The notes under the pieces are model-generated. The model did no database searches. It worked only from the letters and a program-made list of their open reading frames with translations, and had not been told where the DNA came from. From NCBI GenBank assembly GCA_017437165.1, contig JAFSBS010000036.1, forward strand, positions 1-7,292: a stretch of DNA of 7,292 bases. Reading direction: 5' to 3'. Position numbers and translations under genes: made by a program. This DNA comes from Clostridia bacterium (GTDB taxonomy: Bacteria; Bacillota; Clostridia; Oscillospirales; Acutalibacteraceae). How positions within the stretch are numbered: position 1 is the first letter of the stretch; the number at the start of each line of letters is the position of its first letter. Below are positions 1 through 6,498 of this stretch, piece after piece.

Positions 1-3000
1 AGCACCAAACACAGCACCAAGAACAATTGCACCTATAATACTATGTCCTGTAGGGTCTGAAAAGTTTATTGGGTTATTAGATGCATATATGTATGAATTG
101 TATCCGAGAATACCTGCGCTTTGGTCAGAAATACTATCACTATTCAAAAACCTACCAATTTCAGGGTCATAATACCTACTCTGCAAATAATAAAGCCCAG
201 TTTCACTATCATAATAATACCCACGATAACGAATCGGGTTAAGTTCACCGATATTTCTACCTGATGTGTCACTCACAATAGTGCAGTTTCCCCAGGCATC
301 ATATTCATAGGTTACAACAGGTGTACCTGAACTGTTGTAAATACTAACAACATCACCACGTGAGTTGGTGAGTGGGTAATACATATATCCGTCTGTTGAA
401 TTAGCAGGATAATAACGAATAGCTGAAAGGTTACCGCTTGCGTCGTAGAAATAACAGAATTTAAGATTTCCACGAGTTTCGTAACGAAGTTTACCACTTA
501 CATAATGGTAAGTTGATTTAGTTCCGTTATATATTTTAGTACCACGAATGCCATCAGAATCATAAGTATAACTAACACTTGTTGACCCTTTTGTGTAGCT
601 CTTTAACTGTCTTCCGTACCAACTAAGACTTGCACCGAGATATGTGGTAGGGTTACCAATGTTGTCATAACTGATAGTTTCAGCAGTTTCATAAGAACCA
701 TTGCCACTAAAATCAACACCAGTTAAAAGATTGTTCCAACCTGTTTTACCATTTTTATCATATCGGTAGTTGATAGTCGTGGTAGTAGTACCATCGTTCT
801 CAACTTTCTTTGATATATTACCAATAGCATCATAAGTGAAATTTGTTGTAGTTGTTATAGTATTATTGTTAGTATCTTTAGTAGTAATTGTTTCACTTAA
901 AAGTTGGCTTTTATTATCATAAGTATAAGAACGATAAGCACCAGAATTTTTGTCTATTCCAGTAATGTTACCTACACTGTCATAATAATACTTATAAGTT
1001 GTCTTGTCAAGTTTTTCTGTCTCGATTTGTGTTGTTGTGTATTTGCCACCAAGGTTAGAAGCCTTATAAGTATAATTAGTGTAAATAGGTGTGTCAGTTG
1101 TGAGTTTCTTTTGAGTTAACCTGTTAAGGTCGTCGTAAGAGTAATCGACAACTCTTTTGTTTGTTTGCGCAATCCTGTAACGAGAAATCAAGTTGTCTTT
1201 TGCAGAATTTCCTGCATCTGCTGCACCTGAATTTTTTGAGTACAAATACTCGTCAACTGCTGTGTAACCATCAAATTCTGAAGCAACCTTTGTTACATTG
1301 TTTCTTATATCATAGGTTACTTCTGTTGAACCAACGTGACTGAATGTGTCATTGGTCTGAATTTCCTGACGAATTAAACGACCTAATGAGTCGTAGTCAT
1401 ATAAATACTTAAGGTTGTTTTCAGCATCTCTGTGATAAACTATACCACCAGCAGCATTGTAGCCCCAACTATAGCTTGTTTTACTTGTTCCGTCATTTAC
1501 AGTTGTTATTTTTGAAACAAGACCTAAATTGTTATAAGTGTTTGTTTTTTTGTCATTATTACCATAGGTAGTTGTAAGTAAAGCACCATTTTTTGCGGCA
1601 TAAGTGTTAGTAGAAAGTGCCTGATTACCAACTTTTGTTTTTGTAACATTACCATAACTGTCATACTCAAAACTATAGCTTTCACTTGGCGAGCCACTTG
1701 CTGTGCCAGAGTAAAGAATACTTGAAATTCTGTCACTCAACACACCGCCTTGGGTTACATAAGTATAATCAACTTTTGTGCCTTCATGGGTTACATTTGT
1801 TAATCTGCTCTTAATTGAATTGTTGTAACCATAGGTTGTAGTAACATCCTTATTATTTTCAATTGTAGTTGAAGCAGATAACAAAATACCTGTTTTATGG
1901 TCATAAGTGTATTTTGTTGAAGTACCATTTTCGTCTTTAGTTTCAACAACATTTGCACCAGCTTTAAGTGTAAAACCGTTTTCTGTTTTTGCTGTATTGT
2001 AACTACTTGTGTTTTTAATTGCTTTTGTATTACTACTGTTCTGAACTTCTGTAGTTAATAAATTACCGTTAGTGGCATAACTATTTTTTGTAACAATACC
2101 TTTAGGTGAGGTTGCAGTTAACAAATTATGATTATCGTCATAAGTTGCGGTTGTTTTATAACCTGCTGTATCGGTATATTCTGTCAAATCATTTTTCTCA
2201 TCGTATTTTGTATTAACCTGTTGTTCAGAATTAGCAGCAGTTAACACAGGGTTGCCATCTTTATCGTAAGTATATGTATGTGTTTGCCCTTCATCCTTAA
2301 TTAACTGAATATGGTCAAAATATGCATAGTTTTCCTGATAGCAATATCTTGGCATAATAAGAATGTGGGTAGGGGTATAAGTGCAGCCACTTTCCGGTTT
2401 TGTGTATTTAAGTGCAAAAGTTGCCACGGAATATTGCCACCCTGAAATAGTTGTGTTAAATACCGCCGGGTCTTTATCCTGATAAACCTGCGTTTCAGTA
2501 CCAGATGAATCAGTTTTTGTATAATATACTCTTGGAAAAATTTCAAATCTTGCGTTGCTATGCCAGGTGTTATTTACTGCATAAGCAGCACCCCAACCGC
2601 TGACAATATATGTGTCGGTTGCTTTACCTTTAACAGCAACAAGTTGACTCATCCCTTTAGCTTTAAGTGCGTCACCATCAATTCTCAAGCAACGTGCACC
2701 ATCTTTGTGGGCACTTGTTGAGCTACCATCTAAAACATCACCACTACTGTTTGTTGCAATTGTAAAATCACCAGAATTTGACCACGAACTTGGTTTGTTT
2801 GATGAGTATTTTTCAAAACTACTATTTTCGAGCATATTGTAACTGTTAGCAGCACTACCTAATTCAAGCTGAATGCAGTCAAAATATACAGTACCTGTCA
2901 TATCTCTTAAGCACAAATATGAGCTTAATGTAGTGGTATTTGCAGGTATTTCAATGCTTACAGTTATTCTTCTCCAGCCATTGTTAACAGCAGTATCTGT

Positions 3001-6000
3001 TTTGGCTGTGATTTTTTCAGAATAAACTGTTTTAAGAGCAGTGTTTGCACTGTTATAAGCGGCAAGCTGTATATAAGCACCCTTGTTTGTGGTGTTATAC
3101 GTTTCTGTTAAGGCATCAGCTCTTACATAAGCAGATAATGTATAAGTTTTGCCAACAGTCGGGCTACTGATGTTCTGACGATAATAGCTTACACCATTGC
3201 CTGTAAATTTTGTGTTTTCAATTTTCAAAGACTTGTTTCCGATGTAAGAAATATCTGCATTTCCAGTTGAAGATGTAACGGTGCTATTAGTTATCTGAGT
3301 CCAACTCGAAGTAGTTTCTGCATTACCATTAGCTAAAAGATTAACAGTGTTTTTACCTAAAGAGGAACTTGAACTCACTTTATTAGCAGAACCAAGTGTT
3401 GAAGCACCTGATGTGTAACTTGCATTACCAGCACCAATTTCTGCCCCTGAGCCATAGCTCACTTGCTGTGAAATGGTTTTACCAGCATTATCAAATTGAA
3501 GAGTTGTAACAATATCGTCAGAGCCTTTTGTGCTATCTTCTGTGTTGTGATAACCGTCAACACCTGCAGTTCTTACAATTGTTTTATTGTAAGCAGTTCT
3601 GTCAAAGGTTACAACCTGACCTGCTACATTTGCATTATCAGAATTTCTGCCATATTCTTTAACAGTTTTAACTTGCCTACCAGTTGCTTTTGATGTGTAA
3701 TCAAAATTAAGAGCATAGCCATTAAAACCCTGAACATAGTTTATTAAGCCCTCTGATTCGTCACCTTCATATTTTATTTCTGTAAAAGTACCATCAGGAT
3801 ATGTAATTTGTCTTAAAAGACCTGAGGTAGTTGTAAATTTAACAACTCTGCCGGCACTATCTGTAATAGTATCTATATATCCGTTAGACACGCCTGTAGA
3901 ATCATTGTAATATTTAAACGTAAATTTATGACCTGCACCATCAACAATATAGTCAATCATCTGATTTGCAGAATAATTGGAAGTAGCGGCTTTAAAATAA
4001 ATACCTATCTGATTACCATTACTATCTTTTTGACAATACAAGTTACCCTGGTCATTAAAGTACCAAAGATTATCACTTTTATCATTAAGTCTGTATTTAT
4101 ATGAAGTGTTGCTACCCACAATCAAGGTTAAGCCAAGACCATCTTCATCTTTATATACTGTTTTACCATCTTCAGTTACTTTCTGAATGTAGTGTTCAGT
4201 ACCATCAGCATCGGTGTAAACATAAGGCCAGTGTGTTGCTTCATCGCCAGTTAAACCATATTGGGAAGATGGTTTAACTGTTTGTTGAATATTAAGTCTG
4301 AAACCTCTACCTGGTGTAGTTTTAGAGGAACTGTCTTTACCTGCACAATATTTTACATTTGCGCAATAGTTGTTGAAATATGCAGTAAGGGTCAATGGTG
4401 CTATTTCACTAACACTTGAGAGAATTGGCAACTCGTAAACAAGATTACCTGTGTAGTCGTTAATATATGCCGCACCCGCGGTGTCATTTGAATAGCTTGA
4501 ATAGCTCCAATGACTTTCCAAGCCTTTGTTGTTTCTATATTCAACAATAATTCGTGGATAGGTATCTGTTCCAGTGTTTTCTGCAGAAAAAAATTGTGCT
4601 CTTTTTGTTTTAGATTCGTCTGCTGATTTTAGCATTAAACCATAGTTTGTAGAACCTTCGTACCACGATTTTACAGTTTTGGTTATATCAAATTTATATA
4701 CTTTATCTGAACCACTTTGGAATTGACAGTAATCAAGAACTTTACTATCATAAGTTGGTTGAGCATTCCAGGTAACACTTCTGTCATTTTTCCAGTCTGA
4801 TGTTAAATTATATATGTTAAGATAACCCGCAGAACCATCACCTATATCAACACTTTTTTGCCAGAAATATATACTTGCATTTGTAATGACACTGCAGTTA
4901 TCCGGAAGAGCAGGTAAATCAAATTTTATAAACGTTCTTGTTTTACCTAAGCTACTATTACCAGCATAAATGTAGTAGTCGTAAGGGAAAGATGTGCTTG
5001 CCTGACTGTTATCTACATAGCAGTCATAAGTTTTAGCACGACCAACATCAAGCACAATTGTCGGGTCGATTACAACAGGGTATTTTCTTGATTTGTCGTT
5101 TAACCAGTTGTTATCTGCTTTTACAGTTAAAATATATGTACCTTTTTTCTCTTTGATATCCATATTAACATCATAAGAATATGCGCCTTCGGCATCGTAC
5201 ATATATGGTTTCATAATTGAAGAAACAGGCTTTGTGCACTCTTTATCTTCATAAAGAGTAATTGAACCGTCAGTTTCTTTTTTAGGGAAAAGTCCGTCTG
5301 TATCAACAGTAAATTCAAATTTATTTTTATCTTGCTTACTGTTTAAAACGATGCTTTCTTTAATCTGGTTAGAAGAAATTTCGTATTCCAAGTCAACATT
5401 GTCATAAACTTCTTCGTAAGCAATAGCACTCTTTTGGTTGTCGATTTTTAACTTTTCAGAATTTTTGTCAGCACTTTCTTCTATTGGTGCGTCTTCTGTG
5501 AAATTTTCGATAATTTCATTCGATTTTAAATGCTTATGATTTTTTACTTTGCCTTTTGTTTTTTCAGAATTACTAAAAATATTCTTATCAATTACAGGTG
5601 AGAATTTTATATCATATTCTCTTGCTGAAACTTCAATTTGAGCATCATCTCCTGAAAATTCTTCGGGGAATGACATTTCATTGTCAGAATTTTCAATAAC
5701 AAATTCATTTTCGCTTGTGTTTTCATTTTTAGTAATGGAATAATCGTATTCTTTCCATTCACCATTTTCTTCGTAATGAACAGGTTGGGCATACTGAGCC
5801 GCCATATATGAGCCGTCTGACATTCTGAAATATTTTGTATGCTCTGTTCTCATATCCTCGATTTCAGAAACAATTTCGGCTTCTGTTTGTTCTTCTGCTT
5901 CAATGTTTTCAGAAGCAGTCACAGCATCAATATTTTCTGCACTTTCACTTGTAACTTCTGCAGCAAAAACAGGTGTTGCTACTGAAAATACACTTAAAAG

Positions 6001-6048
6001 TGTCAAGACAGATAATATCAATGACAATATTTTTGTCGATTTTTTCAT
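1..6048 (-). CDS. Giant secreted RHS/YD-repeat protein with DNRLRE and tandem carbohydrate-binding-like modules; 3' end beyond window
   Basis: The frame is open for 2016 codons from ATG at 6048 to the left edge, with no in-frame stop in any triplet. AAGGAG lies 11 nt upstream and an in-frame TAA sits at 6070-6072, which fixes the start. Residue order: signal peptide 1-29; acidic linker 30-66; pre-RHS region 67-104 with PVHYEENGEW; DLEYEI/IKESIVL segment about 210-237; DNRLRE-type domain 337-507; GLESHWSY/DYTGNLVYELP entry segment 509-543; first YD block about 630-875; two CBM_4_9-like modules 900-1253; second YD block about 1255-1930; RHS core about 1937-2002. Known family members such as Bacillus subtilis WapA are secreted contact-dependent toxins whose YD repeats form a shell around a variable C-terminal effector. 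I infer the same here, but the tip is outside the window, so toxicity is unproven; an adhesin is the alternative. It has its own leader after the upstream terminator. Confidence 0.95.
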   Translation of the reverse strand, partial: MKKSTKILSLILSVLTLLSVFSVATPVFAAEVTSESAENIDAVTASENIEAEEQTEAEIVSEIEDMRTEHTKYFRMSDGSYMAAQYAQPVHYEENGEWKEYDYSITKNENTSENEFVIENSDNEMSFPEEFSGDDAQIEVSAREYDIKFSPVIDKNIFSNSEKTKGKVKNHKHLKSNEIIENFTEDAPIEESADKNSEKLKIDNQKSAIAYEEVYDNVDLEYEISSNQIKESIVLNSKQDKNKFEFTVDTDGLFPKKETDGSITLYEDKECTKPVSSIMKPYMYDAEGAYSYDVNMDIKEKKGTYILTVKADNNWLNDKSRKYPVVIDPTIVLDVGRAKTYDCYVDNSQASTSFPYDYYIYAGNSSLGKTRTFIKFDLPALPDNCSVITNASIYFWQKSVDIGDGSAGYLNIYNLTSDWKNDRSVTWNAQPTYDSKVLDYCQFQSGSDKVYKFDITKTVKSWYEGSTNYGLMLKSADESKTKRAQFFSAENTGTDTYPRIIVEYRNNKGLESHWSYSSYSNDTAGAAYINDYTGNLVYELPILSSVSEIAPLTLTAYFNNYCANVKYCAGKDSSSKTTPGRGFRLNIQQTVKPSSQYGLTGDEATHWPYVYTDADGTEHYIQKVTEDGKTVYKDEDGLGLTLIVGSNTSYKYRLNDKSDNLWYFNDQGNLYCQKDSNGNQIGIYFKAATSNYSANQMIDYIVDGAGHKFTFKYYNDSTGVSNGYIDTITDSAGRVVKFTTTSGLLRQITYPDGTFTEIKYEGDESEGLINYVQGFNGYALNFDYTSKATGRQVKTVKEYGRNSDNANVAGQVVTFDRTAYNKTIVRTAGVDGYHNTEDSTKGSDDIVTTLQFDNAGKTISQQVSYGSGAEIGAGNASYTSGASTLGSANKVSSSSSLGKNTVNLLANGNAETTSSWTQITNSTVTSSTGNADISYIGNKSLKIENTKFTGNGVSYYRQNISSPTVGKTYTLSAYVRADALTETYNTTNKGAYIQLAAYNSANTALKTVYSEKITAKTDTAVNNGWRRITVSIEIPANTTTLSSYLCLRDMTGTVYFDCIQLELGSAANSYNMLENSSFEKYSSNKPSSWSNSGDFTIATNSSGDVLDGSSTSAHKDGARCLRIDGDALKAKGMSQLVAVKGKATDTYIVSGWGAAYAVNNTWHSNARFEIFPRVYYTKTDSSGTETQVYQDKDPAVFNTTISGWQYSVATFALKYTKPESGCTYTPTHILIMPRYCYQENYAYFDHIQLIKDEGQTHTYTYDKDGNPVLTAANSEQQVNTKYDEKNDLTEYTDTAGYKTTATYDDNHNLLTATSPKGIVTKNSYATNGNLLTTEVQNSSNTKAIKNTSSYNTAKTENGFTLKAGANVVETKDENGTSTKYTYDHKTGILLSASTTIENNKDVTTTYGYNNSIKSRLTNVTHEGTKVDYTYVTQGGVLSDRISSILYSGTASGSPSESYSFEYDSYGNVTKTKVGNQALSTNTYAAKNGALLTTTYGNNDKKTNTYNNLGLVSKITTVNDGTSKTSYSWGYNAAGGIVYHRDAENNLKYLYDYDSLGRLIRQEIQTNDTFSHVGSTEVTYDIRNNVTKVASEFDGYTAVDEYLYSKNSGAADAGNSAKDNLISRYRIAQTNKRVVDYSYDDLNRLTQKKLTTDTPIYTNYTYKASNLGGKYTTTQIETEKLDKTTYKYYYDSVGNITGIDKNSGAYRSYTYDNKSQLLSETITTKDTNNNTITTTTNFTYDAIGNISKKVENDGTTTTTINYRYDKNGKTGWNNLLTGVDFSGNGSYETAETISYDNIGNPTTYLGASLSWYGRQLKSYTKGSTSVSYTYDSDGIRGTKIYNGTKSTYHYVSGKLRYETRGNLKFCYFYDASGNLSAIRYYPANSTDGYMYYPLTNSRGDVVSIYNSSGTPVVTYEYDAWGNCTIVSDTSGRNIGELNPIRYRGYYYDSETGLYYLQSRYYDPEIGRFLNSDSISDQSAGILGYNSYIYASNNPINFSDPTGHSIIGAIVLGAVFGA
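43..240 (-). other. RHS repeat-associated core domain and DPxG junction
   Basis: Residues 1937-2002 contain NPIRYRGYYYDSETG, LYYLQSRYYDPEIGRF, the segment GYNSYIYASNNPINF and the closing DPTGH. This matches the RHS-associated core (TIGR03696-like), which plugs the shell and in several Rhs/TcC proteins self-cleaves next to the DPxG motif through aspartates in this region. Here the residue after Gly is His rather than the common Leu. The next residues, SIIGAIVLGAVFGA, are Gly/Ala-rich and hydrophobic and begin the variable C-terminal region before the window ends. Confidence 0.93.
258..2283 (-). other. Main YD-repeat block of the RHS protein
   Basis: Residues about 1255-1930 hold roughly 20 tyrosine-aspartate repeats, for example YTYDKDGN, ATYDDNHN, YTYDHKTG, FEYDSYGN, YLYDYDSLGR, YSYDDLNR, YYYDSVGN, YTYDNKSQ, FTYDAIGN, YRYDKNGK, ISYDNIGN, YTYDSDGI, FYDASGN and YEYDAWGN. 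Such repeats wind into the beta-cocoon known from Rhs and Tc toxin structures. Several early repeats are degenerate (NSYATNGN, NTYAAKNG). No frameshift or stop is present. Confidence 0.92.
2287..3351 (-). other. Two tandem CBM_4_9-like galactose-binding-fold modules inside the YD-repeat region
   Basis: Module 1 (residues about 900-1063) opens with NLLANGNAE and SSWT, continues with YTLSAYVRAD and GWRRITVSIEIP, and closes with VYFDCIQLELG. Module 2 (about 1072-1253) opens with NMLENSSFE and SSWSN, has DTYIVSGWGAA and WQYSVATFALKY, and closes with AYFDHIQLIKDEG. The paired N-G/S-x-E start and the YFD-x-IQLE/IK end are typical of carbohydrate-binding module 4/9-like jelly rolls. YD-type repeats lie on both sides, so the pair interrupts the RHS shell. 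The fold assignment is by motif reading only; the ligand is unknown. Confidence 0.8.
4528..5040 (-). other. DNRLRE-type (CBM96-like) domain of the RHS protein
   Basis: Residues 337-507 show the family landmarks in order: a TYDCYVD opening strand, YYIYAG, TFIKFDLPALP, ASIYFW, SVTWNAQP, FDITKTVKSW, NYGLMLKS and the closing YPRIIVEY strand. This beta-sandwich is common near the N-terminus of secreted clostridial RHS proteins and is related to polysaccharide-binding CBM96 modules. It probably anchors or orients the protein on a glycan surface; the ligand is unknown. Confidence 0.85.
5962..6048 (-). other. Sec signal peptide of the RHS protein
   Basis: Residues 1-29 have a Lys-rich start (MKKSTK), a hydrophobic core rich in Leu, Ile, Val and Ser, and a cleavage-like end TPVFA followed by AEV. 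A strongly acidic Glu/Ser/Thr linker follows at once, as in exported Gram-positive surface proteins. The protein should therefore leave by the Sec route rather than by a type VI apparatus. Whether it is wall-bound or released cannot be judged, because the C-terminus is not in the window. Confidence 0.88.
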
Positions 6049-6059
6049 TTGTTTAATTT

Positions 6060-6065
6060 CTCCTT
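6060..6065 (-). promoter_or_regulatory. Ribosome binding site of the RHS gene
   Basis: AAGGAG on the minus strand lies 11 nt before the ATG at 6048. The spacing is slightly long but acceptable for Gram-positives. It supports this ATG, and no other start fits, because the frame is closed by TAA at 6070-6072. Confidence 0.75.
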
Positions 6066-6069
6066 GTCT

Positions 6070-6102
6070 TTAATAATAAACCCTTAAATTTAAACTTTGC
6101 AT
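6070..6102 (-). CDS. Possible 10-residue leader peptide (speculative)
   Basis: The minus strand has ATG at 6102, preceded at 7 nt by AAGGGG (6110-6115), and encodes MQSLNLRVYY before TAA at 6070-6072. The stop is 21 nt from the RHS start, close enough for translational coupling. A second micro-ORF, MQS (6121-6132), sits upstream behind a perfect AAGGAGG at 6145-6151 with 12 nt spacing. Both come from the two copies of the 30-bp repeat. No family is recognised. Chance start codons in AT-rich DNA are a real alternative. Confidence 0.25.
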   Translation of the reverse strand: MQSLNLRVYY

Positions 6103-6140
6103 TGTTGAACCCCTTAATTTTCAACTCTGCATTGTTCGTT
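6081..6140 (-). repeat. Two-copy 30-bp tandem repeat in the RHS leader
   Basis: Units 6081-6110 and 6111-6140 match at 23 of 30 positions, and at 23 of the first 26. Read on the minus strand, each unit contains ATGCARAGTT and ends in a purine-rich AAGGG(G). The copies therefore duplicate a start-codon-plus-Shine-Dalgarno arrangement directly upstream of the RHS gene. They could be a regulatory leader or merely a degenerate intergenic repeat. Confidence 0.75.
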
Positions 6141-6144
6141 TTAA

Positions 6145-6151
6145 CCTCCTT
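6145..6151 (-). promoter_or_regulatory. Perfect Shine-Dalgarno sequence without a normal gene
   Basis: AAGGAGG on the minus strand is the strongest ribosome binding sequence in the window, yet it lies about 100 nt before the RHS start. The nearest ATG (6132) gives only three codons. It suggests ribosome loading in the leader, or a relic of an earlier start. Confidence 0.45.
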
Positions 6152-6283
6152 AACATTTTTTAGGGTCCATATATATATGACAAAAATCGCCAAAAGTTAC
6201 ATAAAAATTTTGCAATAGTTTGCATCTTTGTATAGATGAACATATAATTTCTGCTTTTCAAAATAATTTTGTTGAAATTACCA

Positions 6284-6298
6284 TTTGATAATATCAAA
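6284..6298. promoter_or_regulatory. 15-bp inverted repeat TTTGATA-A-TATCAAA
   Basis: Two perfect 7-bp arms flank one central base, 17 bp from the 18-bp palindrome. The sites do not share a half-site, although both contain GATA/TATC. It may be a second regulator site or a chance palindrome in AT-rich DNA. Confidence 0.35.
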
Positions 6299-6315
6299 CA
6301 GCAAATAGATATTTA

Positions 6316-6333
6316 TTTCCGATATATCGGAAA
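6316..6333. promoter_or_regulatory. 18-bp perfect palindrome, candidate operator
   Basis: TTTCCGATATATCGGAAA reads identically on both strands. It lies between the thuA-family terminator and the RHS gene, 268 bp before the RHS start. A loopless palindrome of this size is typical of a site bound by a dimeric regulator. The regulator is not identifiable, and no clear -35/-10 pair overlaps the site. Confidence 0.5.
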
Positions 6334-6370
6334 CTTAACTATTAATCCGTAACCGTCTCCTGTCTTATCT

Positions 6371-6416
6371 AAAAAAACTACATTCTTTCACATAACCAGA
6401 AATGAAAGAATGTAGT
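6371..6416 (-). terminator. Intrinsic terminator of the thuA-family gene
   Basis: A perfect 14-bp stem (6377-6390 with 6403-6416) and a 12-nt loop are followed on the minus strand by seven consecutive T residues (A at 6371-6377 on the plus strand). It lies about 80 nt past the thuA-family stop and should separate that transcript from the RHS gene. On the plus strand the trailing U tract is poor, so it acts mainly in the minus direction. Confidence 0.9.
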
Positions 6417-6450
6417 ATAACTTTATAATTGCCGACCGCAGGTCCCGAAA

Positions 6451-6478
6451 CTATTCTCTATTCACTATTATCTCTTAT
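6451..6478. repeat. 7-bp tandem repeat, four imperfect units
   Basis: CTATTCT, CTATTCA, CTATTAT and CTCTTAT follow one another without gaps in the 3' tail of the thuA-family transcript. It resembles the short degenerate repeats scattered between genes in many Clostridia; that resemblance is from memory. A similar piece, TGTCTTATCT, sits on the other side of the terminator at 6361-6370. No function can be assigned. Confidence 0.6.
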
Positions 6479-6498
6479 CTTGAGCGAAGCGTTTCCTT

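Larger units (their letters stand above)
6049..6370. other. AT-rich leader and intergenic region before the RHS gene
   Basis: This 322-bp gap holds the RHS ribosome binding site, the 30-bp tandem repeat with micro-ORFs, the 15-bp and 18-bp palindromes, and two small inverted repeats: TGCAA-TAGT-TTGCA at 6211-6224 and CATCT/AGATG at 6223-6238. I see no convincing sigma-A promoter. TATATAT-rich DNA at 6169-6179 could supply a -10 box but lacks a good -35 partner. No known riboswitch, tRNA or full-size gene was recognised. A promoter is expected here because a terminator closes the upstream unit. Confidence 0.7.

Noticed and set aside
904..1343. Plus-strand frames of 60-71 codons within the RHS gene
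   Set aside because: They are antisense to YD repeats; Val/Ile/Ser/Cys-rich translations are the usual shadow of repeated TAT/AAT/GAT codons.
258..2283. YD region considered as a DNA-level tandem repeat array or CRISPR
   Set aside because: The periodicity is in the protein (Tyr-Asp motifs); the DNA units are diverged and there is no constant repeat with unique spacers.
1524..2546. Minus-strand short frames in other phases (1524-1736, 2301-2546), considered as frameshift evidence
   Set aside because: The main frame is open through both regions with recognisable YD and CBM-like motifs, so no frameshift is needed.
6160..6243. Minus-strand 27-codon frame (starts MFIYTKMQ, ends YIYGP) upstream of the RHS gene
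   Set aside because: It has no Shine-Dalgarno site before its ATG and an AT-driven hydrophobic composition, so there is too little support to call a small protein.
6429..6445. GACC-GCA-GGTC inverted repeat near the thuA-family 3' end as a terminator
   Set aside because: The arms are only 4 bp and no T tract follows on either strand; the hairpin at 6371-6416 is far stronger.
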